A stretch of DNA of 64,000 nt from positions 248,001 through 312,000 of the forward strand of contig NZ_VFQF01000003.1 of assembly GCF_006717145.1 (NCBI RefSeq). The letters run 5' to 3'. Under the pieces are notes generated by a model that had not been told where the DNA came from, ran no database searches, and saw nothing but the letters and a program-made list of their open reading frames with translations. Made by a program: the position numbers and the translations under genes. Within the stretch, counting starts at the first letter, position 1. Every line of letters starts with the position of its first letter. Below are positions 9,335 through 18,875 of this stretch, piece after piece. Source of the stretch: Humibacillus xanthopallidus. Lineage in GTDB: Bacteria > Actinomycetota > Actinomycetes > Actinomycetales > Dermatophilaceae.

Positions 9335-12300
9335 GACAGCTGCTGCGGACATGGATTGCCGACGCCGACACCAGACAAAGCCTCGAACAGTACAGGCTCC
9401 CGGCCCAGATAGTTGGCCTCGACTATCAGGACGGACGCTCGTTCGACCTCTTCCTGTCTCTGGTAGGCGAATTGTTCGACCTGCTGCGAGACGCCCCAGC
9501 GGACTCCCGCGACTGGGCCACTCTCGGCAATGCCCTCTCACAGCTCGCCGGTGGTTTGGAGGGAAACGCGCAACTTGACGCGACCTTTTACTCCGCTGCG
9601 GCGTTCTACAGCGGTGGCTACTCTGCCTCAGCTTACGTCGCGATGCGACAAGTGCCCGGGGACGGCTGGCAACAAGACACATACCGCGCCTGCTACGACT
9701 TTCTCGCCCGACCCGCGAGAGCGGGCTCCGAGCGCGTACAGCGCCTGCTTCAGGCAGTGATCACTGGCGACTTAGACTCGATCGAACTGGCGCGGATTGC
9801 CGCAGAAGGCGCGGCCGCGGCCGCCCTTGAAGAAGATCCAGATACTTGGGTCGCGGAGCGAGTCTATGCCGCGCTGATGGAGCGCTTCAGCCGCACAAAC
9901 GTGCGAGCAGTGCTTCCTGACGGCGCATCTGAGAAATGGACGCCCTTGGTCGGCTCGTTGATGAACCGCCCTCGGCCAGTCTGGGACTTCTTTCCCTCGC
10001 AGATTGCCGCAATCGAGGCCGGCCTCCTGTCAAGCGAGGCGTCCTACGCGATGGAGATGCCGACCGGCGCGGGTAAGACGGCGCTTACTGAGACCCTACT
10101 GTTCAATCATCTGATCGACCGCCCCGCCGACCTCGCCGTGCTCTTGGTTCCCTACCGGGCGCTCGCGCGTGAGTTGCGCGGCTCGGTTGCTCGCAGACTC
10201 TCACGAGTGGGGTTGAACACCCGCACCGTCTACGGTGGGACAGTTCCCACTTACGACGAGGCCCAAGGACTTGACGACCTTCGCGCCATCATCGCAACCC
10301 CCGAGGCACTGACCGGGTTGCTGGGAAGCGCGCCGGAGCTGGTGCGGCGAATCTCACTAGTCGTGTGTGACGAAGGCCATCTGCTTGACCAGCCCGGCCG
10401 AGGGGTGGGGCTCGAACTACTTCTCGCTCGTCTCCTCGGCAGGGAGGGGAGCCGACTTCGGACCGTCTTCGTCTCGGCCATCGTCCCGAACATCGAGGAG
10501 ATCAATGCTTGGCTCGGCGGCTCGGAAGGGTCGGTGGTGCGTAGTGACTTCCGGCCGGCCGAAGCCGAGTACGCCGTGCTTCGCCCCCGCGGAAGCGGGC
10601 GAGCGACCCGCGTCGGATTGCAGATGCAGGCTGTCGACACGAACCTCGAGGCCCACACCCTTCCCGACTTCCTCCAGGTCTCAGACTTCCAGTTCACCAA
10701 TCCCACGACCCTGCGCCCCAACACCTACAACTTCTCCTCAGTCAAAACGCAGGCAATCGCGGCGGCCCGGAAGTCGCTCGTTCTGGGTACAGTCGCTGTC
10801 TTCTCAGCGACGAAGACGGGGGCGCAGGGAGTCGTTGGGCTCGCTGAGGAACTGTTGAAGCAGCTCGACAGCGATGTACCACTCCCGCGGCCGATCGACG
10901 CAGTCGAAGATCAGACCGCTATCGAATTGGTGAGCGATTATCTCGGCCGTGAGTTCGGCCCGGGCTGGGTGGGAACTCAATCCCTGCGTGCTGGAGTGGT
11001 CGTGCATCACGGCGACATTCCTCAGGAAACTCGGGAGGCCGTGGAGGAATTGCTAAGCGATGGCAAGATTCGGCTCGTGCTGTGCACTGGCACACTGGCA
11101 GAAGGTATCAACCTACCCATTCGAACGCTGGTGTTGTACGCGGTTCAGCGGCGAACTCGCACTGGCATGCCGATCCCGATGCTGGCTCGAGACATCAGGA
11201 ACTTGGTAGGCCGTGCCGGCCGCGCGGGGAGCTCCACGAAGGGCCTCGTGATCGTGGCCAATCCGAACCAATGGCGCGCGGTGGAACCCGTGGCCACGGG
11301 CCGGCCGGGTGAGGACGTACATGGTGCGCTTCGTGCCCTTGTGGAGGCACTGCGGAATGCCATATCGCGAGGCACCCGCCTGAGCAACGACCTGCTAGAG
11401 GGTGCTGCTGGCCTCTTCCCCTTGACTGACGGGGTGGACTCGACGCTCCTGGAGTTGCTGCACGACGAGATCGGTGACGAAGAATTCCGCGAGCTTGCCG
11501 CGGCCCTTGCATCACATACCTTCGCCGCCAAGCAGCTCGACCCGTCGGGCCAACAACTCCTCGCGCGGGTCTTCGCAATGCGCGCCGACCGGCTGGCCAG
11601 CCTGCGGACCAGCGGCCGCATTGGCTGGGTCAGGGAGACCGGAGCTAGAGCCAGGCTGGTCGACTCAGTCGTGGACGACTTGGTGCCACTGCTAGACAAC
11701 TGGGACAGCGTTGAAACACCTCGAGACCCGTTTCTTATCGATGCGGTCTTGGCTTGGGCCTATCGGCAGCCCGATTTCCGGGAAGACCTCCGGGAAGCGT
11801 TTCCCGACGCGGAGTTCGTCCCGCCGGATAACCTTCCCGAGCCAGTGTCGGTCCGGGATTTTGTCGTGCGGTGGATCAACGGAGACAGCTTCGCTGATAT
11901 CGCCACGGCCACCGGCCGCACCGTTGACGAAGTCTTGCGCATCTACGGAAGCGTGATCTCCTACTCACTCGCCACACTCGTCGAGCAGGCCGTCGCAGTC
12001 CTACAGCGCTACTTTGCCGACACCGAGAGGGGAGTTGCCGAGGCTGTAGTCCTGCTCCCCGAGTACCTACGGTTTGGCGTTCCGACACGAGCCGCTCGAG
12101 ACCTCATGGTTGTCGGAGTGCGCCACCGGCGGGCGGCTGTCCTGCTCGGGCAGCACCCGGCCATGACCAGCTTTGAGAATGTGCTCCGCGAAGCACGGGA
12201 TGTCGCTCGTGACGTCATCACCACCGAAGATGTGTGGCTCGATGCGCTCGGTCAGTTCGTTTACGAGCGGACCCGCGTCGACCTAGGCCAGCCCGGCTCA

Positions 12301-12915
12301 AACGATGATGACCCGGACAGCGGTGGTCCAGACCAGGGCTCTGATGGCGGTCCTGGGCAGGGGCCGTACCCGCCCACCGCTACAGGCCGCGCATCAGTGA
12401 CTGTGCCCCCGGCGCCCAACAGCACTGACGATGGCTGGGAAGAGTTCCAACTCGACGAGGCCGAACGCGAAGTCGTCGACCACATACGTGCCCTGACCGG
12501 AAACGCCCTCGAGACCGCGGACTCCGAGCGGGTCGTTCGTGGACTTCTGGAGCTGCTCGTCGACGACTCATCTATCGCCAGGATTCTCGATGACCTCGGC
12601 GATGTCATCGTGACCGCCGTCAGGGCCGCCCCAACGGGCTTTCCGCTCATCGACTCGGGCACCGTTTACGAGTACGACTACGGGCTACGCCTCGACGAGG
12701 TCGTCGTTGAGTTCGAGGCCGACCTCGACATTGGCCTATCACCAGGTTCTGCCCACGACTACGCCGACGTCCTGGGTGGGAGGATCGTCTACGGAGATGA
12801 CGACTGGGCATCGGTCCTTGTCCCGGTCCGACTGCGGTGCACCGCCCAAGTGCGAGCCGAGTTCGAGGCTGCCGAAATCACAGAGGTAGTTATTTCCCTT
12901 AGCGACGACTGGTGA
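9331..12915 (+). CDS. hamB: HamB-like superfamily 2 DExH helicase of a Hachiman-type system
   Basis: The 1194-residue protein starts at the ATG that overlaps the hamA stop; an upstream in-frame ATG at 9232 lies deep in hamA and is not credible. Helicase motifs are clear: Walker A MPTGAGKT at about residue 245, motif II VVCDEGH at about 346, and motif VI NLVGRAGRAG at about 624, with the Ski2-like RecA pair between. About 500 further residues form accessory domains, with an acidic Gly/Pro-rich linker near 990-1030. The family couples ATP-driven DNA translocation to release of the HamA nuclease. The length is within reach of HamB proteins. This is the most confident defence gene in the island. 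Confidence 0.8.
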   Translation: MRQLLRTWIADADTRQSLEQYRLPAQIVGLDYQDGRSFDLFLSLVGELFDLLRDAPADSRDWATLGNALSQLAGGLEGNAQLDATFYSAAAFYSGGYSASAYVAMRQVPGDGWQQDTYRACYDFLARPARAGSERVQRLLQAVITGDLDSIELARIAAEGAAAAALEEDPDTWVAERVYAALMERFSRTNVRAVLPDGASEKWTPLVGSLMNRPRPVWDFFPSQIAAIEAGLLSSEASYAMEMPTGAGKTALTETLLFNHLIDRPADLAVLLVPYRALARELRGSVARRLSRVGLNTRTVYGGTVPTYDEAQGLDDLRAIIATPEALTGLLGSAPELVRRISLVVCDEGHLLDQPGRGVGLELLLARLLGREGSRLRTVFVSAIVPNIEEINAWLGGSEGSVVRSDFRPAEAEYAVLRPRGSGRATRVGLQMQAVDTNLEAHTLPDFLQVSDFQFTNPTTLRPNTYNFSSVKTQAIAAARKSLVLGTVAVFSATKTGAQGVVGLAEELLKQLDSDVPLPRPIDAVEDQTAIELVSDYLGREFGPGWVGTQSLRAGVVVHHGDIPQETREAVEELLSDGKIRLVLCTGTLAEGINLPIRTLVLYAVQRRTRTGMPIPMLARDIRNLVGRAGRAGSSTKGLVIVANPNQWRAVEPVATGRPGEDVHGALRALVEALRNAISRGTRLSNDLLEGAAGLFPLTDGVDSTLLELLHDEIGDEEFRELAAALASHTFAAKQLDPSGQQLLARVFAMRADRLASLRTSGRIGWVRETGARARLVDSVVDDLVPLLDNWDSVETPRDPFLIDAVLAWAYRQPDFREDLREAFPDAEFVPPDNLPEPVSVRDFVVRWINGDSFADIATATGRTVDEVLRIYGSVISYSLATLVEQAVAVLQRYFADTERGVAEAVVLLPEYLRFGVPTRAARDLMVVGVRHRRAAVLLGQHPAMTSFENVLREARDVARDVITTEDVWLDALGQFVYERTRVDLGQPGSNDDDPDSGGPDQGSDGGPGQGPYPPTATGRASVTVPPAPNSTDDGWEEFQLDEAEREVVDHIRALTGNALETADSERVVRGLLELLVDDSSIARILDDLGDVIVTAVRAAPTGFPLIDSGTVYEYDYGLRLDEVVVEFEADLDIGLSPGSAHDYADVLGGRIVYGDDDWASVLVPVRLRCTAQVRAEFEAAEITEVVISLSDDW

Positions 12916-13156
12916 GCAACGGACAGTAACGGTCCTCTTGGCGGCGCGATCCGTGGGCTGGCGCGCCGGCGCGCCGATCGTTTAGAGCATGTCGAACCGA
13001 TCTGGATCGCAAGCCCCCTACTGCGCAAGAACTCTGCTGGGCGAGAGAATCGCAGACGATTTGGTTGCATGGCCGCGTCATTCTGGGCGGAGTGACCCGG
13101 GTCCATCGCGTTCGGTTGGCCACGCCTTCGGCTGGCTCCACGGGTAGGTTTCGAGT
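12916..13156. other. right island junction
   Basis: These 241 bases join the defence island to resident genes. Both sequence character and heptamer content (GTATGCC/GGCATAC) change across it, as the first resident copy appears at 13738. No direct repeat matching the left side, no integrase and no tRNA was seen, so the mechanism of entry is not visible. Confidence 0.4.
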
Positions 13157-13930
13157 GTGAGCGAGAGCGACACCGCATCCCATCCGGCTTCCGTGCACGG
13201 CCGAGCCACGCACGTCCGCGGGCTCGTTCTCGCGGCCGGTGCCGGCAAACGGATGGGCGGGCCGAAGGCGCTCCTCCGACGCCATCCAGGCGACTCAACG
13301 CTCGTCGAGCAGGCCGTCTCCCTGCTGCACGCCGGCGGCTGCACGGGCATCACCGTCGTCGTCGGTGCCGCCGCCGAGGAGGTGTCGGCCATCGTCACCT
13401 CGCTCGGCCGTGACGTCGACGTCGTGACCTGCCCCGACTGGCACGAGGGCATGGGCGCCTCCCTCCGCGCGGGCCTCACCGCCCTCACCCGCTCCACCCA
13501 CGAGGGTGAGGGCTGCGTCGACGCCGTCCTCGTCACGCTCGTCGACCTGCCGGACCTCACCCCAGAAGTCGTCGCCCGCGTGCTCGACGCACCGCGCCAC
13601 GTCGACAACACCCACTCGCCCCACCCCGAGCCCGACGAGCACGCCGTCGAGCGCCGCGAGCCGGCCAGCCCCAGCCCCAGCACCCCCACCCCCGCCGCCC
13701 CCACAGCCCCCGACCTCCGAGCGACACTGCGCCGGGCGGCATACAACGGCGTGCCCGGGCACCCGGCGCTCATCGGGCGCGCCCACTGGGACGCGGTCAT
13801 CGCCTCGGCGATCGGCGACCACGGCGCCCGCCACTACTTCCGCGGCACCCCGCACGAGCTCGTCGAGTGCGGCGACCTCGCCACCGGCCGCGACGCGGAC
13901 ACCCCTGAAGAGCTCGGCGCGCACCGCTAG
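13157..13930 (+). CDS. mocA: MobA/MocA-like molybdenum cofactor nucleotidyltransferase
   Basis: The 257-residue product carries the NTP-transferase loop LAAGAGKRMGGPKALL near residue 24 and the VPGHPALIGR segment typical of MocA/CoxI-type enzymes, which attach CMP or GMP to molybdopterin. Residues about 165-185 form a Pro/Ser/Thr-rich insert unusual for the family. It is the first gene of a four-gene rightward run with the MoxR ATPase, VWA protein and XdhC, so it most likely prepares the cytidine dinucleotide cofactor for the CoxSLM-type enzyme downstream. The GTG start is the first sensible one. I separate it from MobA at 38.1 kb, which is a shorter paralogue. Confidence 0.8.
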   Translation: MSESDTASHPASVHGRATHVRGLVLAAGAGKRMGGPKALLRRHPGDSTLVEQAVSLLHAGGCTGITVVVGAAAEEVSAIVTSLGRDVDVVTCPDWHEGMGASLRAGLTALTRSTHEGEGCVDAVLVTLVDLPDLTPEVVARVLDAPRHVDNTHSPHPEPDEHAVERREPASPSPSTPTPAAPTAPDLRATLRRAAYNGVPGHPALIGRAHWDAVIASAIGDHGARHYFRGTPHELVECGDLATGRDADTPEELGAHR

Positions 13931-13970
13931 TCCCGCCAGTCGCGGCCCACCGCTTCCGCAACCTGCGTCG

Positions 13971-14876
13971 ATGAGTGATGCTCAGGGGGTGGATCACCTG
14001 TTCGCCAGTGCCGACGACGTCACGGCTGCCCTCGCCCGCACCGGCTACCTTGCCGACGAGGCCCTCGCGACCATCACCTTCCTCGCGACGCGCCTCTCCC
14101 GCCCGATCCTGCTCGAGGGCGAGCCCGGAACCGGCAAGACCGCCCTCGCCGAGGCGCTCGCCACCACCCTCGACCTCCAGCTCATCCGGCTCCAGTGCTA
14201 CGAGGGCATCGACGCGACGCAGGCCCTCTACGACTGGGACTTTCCGCGCCAGATCCTCCACCTGCGCACCGTCGAGGCTCTGAGCCGCGACGAGCACCGC
14301 GACCCCCAAGCCCTCGAGGCCGAGCTCTTCGACGAGCGCTTCCTCCTCGCCCGCCCCGTGCTCCAGGCCCTGCGCGAAGCCCCGTGCGTCCTGCTCATCG
14401 ACGAGATCGACCGCGCCGACGACGAGTTCGAGGCCTTCCTCCTCGAGGTCCTCAGCACCTGGCAGGTGACGATCCCCGAGCTAGGCACCATCGCAGCCGC
14501 CACCCCGCCCATCGTCGTGCTCACCTCCAACCGCACCCGCGAGCTGCACGACGCGCTCAAGCGCCGCTGCCTCTACCACTGGATCGACCACCCGGGTCTC
14601 GCCCGCGAGCTCGAGATCGTGCGCACCCGGCTCCCCGAGGTCAGCGCCGCCCTCGCCGAGCAGGTTGTCACCCTCGTCCAGCGCCTCCGCACGAGCGGCG
14701 ACCTCATCAAGCCGCCGGGCGTCGCCGAGACGCTCGACTGGGCGCGCGCCCTCGAGACCGTCGGCGCGACCCGTCTCGACCCCGAGGTCGCCGCCGCGAC
14801 CCTCGGTGCCGCCCTGAAGTACCGCGAGGACTCCGAGCGGATCCGCGCGTCGCTCGACAAGCTCCTCACCGCGTGA
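13971..14876 (+). CDS. coxD: MoxR/CoxD-type AAA+ ATPase
   Basis: The 301-residue protein has Walker A GEPGTGKT near residue 46 and Walker B LLIDEIDRAD near 142, followed by the sensor region LTSNRTRELHDALKRRC. That pattern is the MoxR-class AAA+ family. In Oligotropha-type cox clusters, CoxD acts with CoxE in maturing the Cu/Mo-containing site; here the enzyme is form II, so a general chaperone role is safer. ATG 13971 is preferred because the longer frame upstream runs antiphase through mocA. It starts 41 bp after mocA and ends 8 bp before the VWA gene, consistent with one operon. Confidence 0.87.
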   Translation: MSDAQGVDHLFASADDVTAALARTGYLADEALATITFLATRLSRPILLEGEPGTGKTALAEALATTLDLQLIRLQCYEGIDATQALYDWDFPRQILHLRTVEALSRDEHRDPQALEAELFDERFLLARPVLQALREAPCVLLIDEIDRADDEFEAFLLEVLSTWQVTIPELGTIAAATPPIVVLTSNRTRELHDALKRRCLYHWIDHPGLARELEIVRTRLPEVSAALAEQVVTLVQRLRTSGDLIKPPGVAETLDWARALETVGATRLDPEVAAATLGAALKYREDSERIRASLDKLLTA

Positions 14877-14883
14877 GCAGGAC

Positions 14884-16026
14884 ATGACCACCGGCGCCAT
14901 CGACCTCGCCGCCCGGACCCCGCCCCGGGAGCCGGCCCCCGACGAGCTGCTCCTCGGCTTCGCCCGCGCGCTGCGCGCAGCCGGCATCGGCGTCACCGCC
15001 GACCGCGAGCGCACCTTCCTCGTCGCCGTCGCGACGGTCGGCATCGACGAGCGCTCGCACGTCTACTGGGCCGGCCGCGCGACCCTCACGTCGACGCCCG
15101 CCGACTTCGCGGCATACGACGAGGTCTTCGAGCGCTGGTTCGGCGGCGAGGTGATCAAGCCCGGCCAGCGCGTTGACGTCGTGCGCCCGCCCGTCGTGCA
15201 GGCGCCGCTCGACAGCGGCGAGGGTGAGGGCGGCGACGAAGGCGACGTCGACTCCGTGCAGGCCAAGGCGAGCGCGCAGGAGATCCTCCGCCACCGTGAC
15301 GTCGCCAGCCTCACCCCGGCTGACCGGGCCGCCGCGGCGCGCGTCTTCGCAACCTTGCAGCCCCGATGCCCCCGGCGCCGCGCCCGCCGCCACGTGCGCG
15401 GGCGCAGCGGCGCGATCGACGGGCCCGCCACCCTCCGCGAGCAGCTGCGGCGGATGGGCGAGCCCGGCCGCATCCACCACCGCCGCCGCGGGGTCCGCGC
15501 CCGCCGCGTCGTGCTGCTCATCGACGTCTCGGGGTCGATGAGCCCGTATGCCGACAGCCTCCTTCGTCTCGCCCACGCCTACGTGCGCCGGGCTGAGCAC
15601 GTCGAGGTCTTCACGATGGGCACCCGCCTCACGCACGTGACCCGAGCGCTCACCGAGCGCGACCCCGACCGTGCGCTCGCAGCCGCCGGTCGCGTCGTGC
15701 CCGACTGGTCGGGCGGCACCCGGCTCGGCGACTCGATCGGCGCCTTCCTCGACCGCTGGGGGCGGCGCGGCATGGCGAGGGGCGCCGTCGTCGTCGTCTT
15801 CTCCGACGGCTGGGAGCGCGAGGGGCCCGAGGTGCTCGGCGAGCAGATGCGCCGGCTCGCCGCCCTCGCCCACCGCGTGGTCTGGGCCAACCCGCACCGC
15901 GGCAAGGTCGGCTACGAGCCGGTGCAGCAGGGCATCGTCGCGGCCCTGCCGCACATCGACGACTTCGTCGCCGGGCACTCGCTCGCGACGTTCGAGGAGC
16001 TGATCGAGGTGGTCGCCCATGCGTGA
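14884..16026 (+). CDS. coxE: CoxE-like VWA domain protein
   Basis: The 380-residue protein has a von Willebrand factor A domain in its C-terminal half, with the metal-ion-dependent adhesion site DVSGSMS near residue 214 and GGTR further on. The N-terminal half is Ala/Arg-rich with an acidic patch (GEGEGGDEGD). CoxE proteins work with the MoxR ATPase encoded just upstream, in the manner of other MoxR-VWA pairs that insert cofactors or remodel substrates. It overlaps xdhC by 8 bp, indicating tight coupling. No membrane segment is evident. Confidence 0.87.
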   Translation: MTTGAIDLAARTPPREPAPDELLLGFARALRAAGIGVTADRERTFLVAVATVGIDERSHVYWAGRATLTSTPADFAAYDEVFERWFGGEVIKPGQRVDVVRPPVVQAPLDSGEGEGGDEGDVDSVQAKASAQEILRHRDVASLTPADRAAAARVFATLQPRCPRRRARRHVRGRSGAIDGPATLREQLRRMGEPGRIHHRRRGVRARRVVLLIDVSGSMSPYADSLLRLAHAYVRRAEHVEVFTMGTRLTHVTRALTERDPDRALAAAGRVVPDWSGGTRLGDSIGAFLDRWGRRGMARGAVVVVFSDGWEREGPEVLGEQMRRLAALAHRVVWANPHRGKVGYEPVQQGIVAALPHIDDFVAGHSLATFEELIEVVAHA

Positions 16027-17185
16027 GGTGATGAACGAGCTGATGCAGTGGTGGTCGGCCGGCGAGACCGTCGGCGTCGGCACCGTCGTCGGCACGTGGC
16101 GCTCGGCGCCGCGCCAACCCGGCGCGTCGATGCTCGTCGGGCCCGGCGGCGAGGCCGTCGGCTCCGTGTCGGGCGGCTGCGTCGAGGGCGCCGTCTACGA
16201 GCTCGCCCAGGAGGTCGTCGCGTCCGGTCGGCCGGTCCTCCAGCGCTACGGCGTGAGCGACGACGACGCGTATGCCGTGGGGCTGACCTGCGGGGGCATC
16301 CTCGACGTCTTCGTCGAGAAGGTCTCACCCGAGACCTTCCCCGAGCTCGGTGCAGTCGCGGCAGACATCGATGCCGGACGGCCCGTCGCCGTCGTGACCG
16401 TCATCGAGCACCCCGAGCCCACCTGGGTCGGACGCCGGATCGTCGTCCACAACGAAGACGAGGGCGACGAGGCGACCTCCGTGCTCGGATCGCTCGGCAG
16501 TGGCCGGGCCGACGACGCCCTGCGCGACGACGCGAGGGGCCTGCTGGCACAAGGTCGCTCGGCGATCCTCACCTACGGACCCGACGGTGAGCGGCGCGGC
16601 GAGGGCATGCGGGTCTTCGTCGCCGCCCATGCCCCCAAGCCGCGGATGCTCGTCTTCGGCGCCATCGACTTCGCGGCCGCGGTGGCCCGGGTCGGCGGCT
16701 TCCTCGGCTACCACGTCACCGTCTGCGACGCCCGGCCCGTCTTTGCGACGAAGACGCGCTTTCCCGGCGCCGACGAGGTGATCGTCAAGTGGCCGCACGA
16801 CTACCTCCAGGGCGAGGTCGACGAGGGCAGGATCGACGCGCGCACCGTCATCGCGGTGCTCACCCACGACCCGAAGTTCGACGTGCCGCTGCTCGAGGTC
16901 GCCCTGCGCCTGCCGGAGGTCGCCTACATCGGTGCCATGGGCTCGCGCCGCACCCACGAGGACCGCCTCGAGCGCCTCCGTGAGGCTGGCCTCACTGACG
17001 ACGAGCTGGCCCGGATGAGCTCGCCGATCGGCCTCGACCTCGGCGCCCGCACTCCCGAGGAGACGGCCGTCTCGATCGCCGCCGAGATCATCGCGCTGCG
17101 GTGGGGCGGCGCCGGCGAGCGTCTCGCGGTCACGGAGGGGCCCATCCACCACCATGCTGCGCACGACACGCACGTCGGCAGCTGA
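16019..17185 (+). CDS. xdhC: XdhC/CoxF family maturation factor
   Basis: The 388-residue product shows both XdhC domains: the N-terminal part with SVSGGCVEGAV near residue 45, and a C-terminal Rossmann fold beginning RMLVFGAIDFAAAVARVGG near 205 and containing YIGAMGSRRT. XdhC binds molybdenum cofactor, promotes its sulfuration and inserts it into xanthine dehydrogenase-family enzymes. Position as the last gene of the mocA-coxD-coxE-xdhC run, shortly before the structural operon, supports that job. The C-terminus ends in a His-rich tail (HHHAAHDTH), whose meaning is unknown. Confidence 0.9.
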   Translation: MREVMNELMQWWSAGETVGVGTVVGTWRSAPRQPGASMLVGPGGEAVGSVSGGCVEGAVYELAQEVVASGRPVLQRYGVSDDDAYAVGLTCGGILDVFVEKVSPETFPELGAVAADIDAGRPVAVVTVIEHPEPTWVGRRIVVHNEDEGDEATSVLGSLGSGRADDALRDDARGLLAQGRSAILTYGPDGERRGEGMRVFVAAHAPKPRMLVFGAIDFAAAVARVGGFLGYHVTVCDARPVFATKTRFPGADEVIVKWPHDYLQGEVDEGRIDARTVIAVLTHDPKFDVPLLEVALRLPEVAYIGAMGSRRTHEDRLERLREAGLTDDELARMSSPIGLDLGARTPEETAVSIAAEIIALRWGGAGERLAVTEGPIHHHAAHDTHVGS

Positions 17186-17261
17186 CCCGCCTCCTTGCCG
17201 TCGCTCCCGTCGACCGGCGAGGTGCTCGCCGTACGTTCCGCGCGAGCGGCACCGGCGACGC

Positions 17262-17897
17262 TCAAGATCCTGATGCGCCGGCGTCCGTGATCCGCCAGGT
17301 GTCGTTGTTGCAGATCCCGTTGCGGGTGTCGATCACCCGCCCGTCAGGTGTGCGGGCCTCGAGGCGCAGAGTGCGGTAGCAGCCGTCGAGGGCGAGGAAG
17401 GGTCGGTCGCCCTGCGCGGACTCTCCCGGCGCGAGCGTGGTCCACTGACGCAGGTCATCGACTCCGGTGAACACGACGATCGTGTTCGACGAGGCGTTGA
17501 CCACGGTCGGGTGCGGGTCGTTCGCCCTGGTGTCCAGCGCACCGTTCGCGGCGAGGAGAGAGGTCACAGCCGCAAACAGGCCCGCGGCCACGACGAGTGA
17601 ACCTGCGGCGCGAGACCTGCGACGGATCTTCCTTCCCAGCCACACGACGAGACCGGTCGTCGCCACGATCGCGAGGCTCAGGGTCACCGACAGCCAGACC
17701 TCGTAGGTAGGGCTCCACGACAGGACCGAGAGTGTGACGCCGGTCGTGAGATAGAGCATGCACGGGAGACCGACGACGAGGACGGCGATCGCCAGCGTCA
17801 CGCGGCCCGCGACCCCTGCTCGTTGCTGCGGTTGCTCGGGATGCGGCTGGTCGGCTCCAGGGCCGGGGTCTGTCTGATTCGGCGATGCGGTTGACAT
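17262..17897 (-). CDS. predicted membrane protein of unknown function
   Basis: The 211-residue protein begins with a Pro/Gln-rich cytoplasmic stretch and then has three hydrophobic helices (about residues 34-55, 65-90 and 100-120). A C-terminal soluble domain of about 90 residues follows, with two cysteines (DGCYRTLRL and NGICNNDTW) that could form a disulfide outside the membrane. The start at 17897 is supported by AAGGAG seven bases upstream. It is divergent from the GntR gene and shows no link to the molybdenum genes. I recognise no family. Confidence 0.65.
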   Translation of the reverse strand: MSTASPNQTDPGPGADQPHPEQPQQRAGVAGRVTLAIAVLVVGLPCMLYLTTGVTLSVLSWSPTYEVWLSVTLSLAIVATTGLVVWLGRKIRRRSRAAGSLVVAAGLFAAVTSLLAANGALDTRANDPHPTVVNASSNTIVVFTGVDDLRQWTTLAPGESAQGDRPFLALDGCYRTLRLEARTPDGRVIDTRNGICNNDTWRITDAGASGS

Positions 17898-18055
17898 GAC
17901 ACGCGCTCCTTCCCCCAACGCTAGTTCGCCGGTGCGGCCTCGTCCGTTCGACGTGGCGAACGAGACACCACGTGTGACGGGTGGGGCGAGGTGCCGTCGA
18001 GGCACAGGGGCAGGCACTTGAAGATGTGACCACTTGGGTGGCAGGCTCACCCCCC

Positions 18056-18766
18056 GTGAGTCATTCGGGGTTCGGCCCCGTCACCCGCCAGCCGGTGACG
18101 CAGGAGGTCTTCGCTGAGCTCCGCGACGCCATCCTCACGGGCCGGCTCTCCCCCGGTGACGCCGTGCCGGCCGAGCGTGAGCTCGCGCTGTCCTTCGGCG
18201 TCAACCGCTACACCGTGCGCGAGGCCCTGCAGCGGCTGCAGCACGCCGGTTTCGTGCGCATCGTCCCCGGAGGGCGCACGACCGTCCGCGACGTGCGCGC
18301 CACCGCCGGCCTCGACCTGCTCGCCCACCTCGCGGAGGTGGCCGGCGAGCCGGACCCGTCCATCGTGCGCGACGGGCTCGAGATGCGCCGCTCCATCGGT
18401 CGCGAGGCCGCCCGCCTCGCCGCCGCCCGTGGCACCGCGGAGTCGCACGCCCGCATCATCGCCAGCTGCGTCGACTACTGCGACGACGCCCACCCCGACG
18501 CCGACCGGTCCTTCTGGCGCGAGATCGTCGAGTCGAGCAACAACTTCGCGTTCCGGCTCGCCCTCAACTCGCTCGAGCGCGCCGTCGACTCGTGGCCCGA
18601 CTCGATGGACCCCGTTCTCGCTGCCGACCGCGCCGACCTGCTGCCCCACGCGCCGCTCGCCGAGGCCATCGCCGCCCGCGACGTCGAGCGCGCAGCCGAC
18701 CTCGCCGACGCCATCCTCAGCCAGGCCGTCGACACGTGGAGCGCGCTCAGCGGCGCCACCGGCTGA
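18056..18766 (+). CDS. GntR/FadR-family transcriptional regulator
   Basis: The 236-residue protein has an N-terminal winged helix (TQEVFAELRDAILTGRLSPGDAVPAERELALSFGV and on, split over about residues 14-75) and a helical FCD effector domain. It sits between the maturation genes and the coxSLMG operon and may control one or both; that is inference from position. The GTG at 18056 is preferred, with a GTG at 18026 and a start at 17981 as longer options, since none has a strong ribosome site and leaderless starts are common in this group. Confidence 0.82.
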   Translation: MSHSGFGPVTRQPVTQEVFAELRDAILTGRLSPGDAVPAERELALSFGVNRYTVREALQRLQHAGFVRIVPGGRTTVRDVRATAGLDLLAHLAEVAGEPDPSIVRDGLEMRRSIGREAARLAAARGTAESHARIIASCVDYCDDAHPDADRSFWREIVESSNNFAFRLALNSLERAVDSWPDSMDPVLAADRADLLPHAPLAEAIAARDVERAADLADAILSQAVDTWSALSGATG

Positions 18767-18772
18767 CGAGCA

Positions 18773-18846
18773 GGTATGCCGTCCGACCCGGTCCCAGCCG
18801 ACGCGCGATCTGCGCTCGCGTCGGGGACCCGGCCGGACGGCATACC
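18773..18846. terminator. long hairpin between convergent genes, stem built on GGTATGCCGTCCG
   Basis: GGTATGCCGTCCG (18773-18785) pairs perfectly with its complement at 18834-18846, and an inner CCGACGCG/CGCGTCGG pair (18798-18805 and 18817-18824) extends the structure. It lies exactly between the convergent gntR and aldo/keto reductase genes, so it probably stops transcription from both sides. There is no T-run. Confidence 0.65.
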
Positions 18847-18875
18847 GGCGTGGTGGCCTGAGTGCTCGGGAGCGC

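Noticed and set aside
14866-16095. Long minus-strand frame opposite the coxE-like gene
   Set aside because: It is the mirror of a well-supported VWA gene. The composition (Arg, Gly, Ala, His) is that of an antisense shadow in GC-rich DNA.
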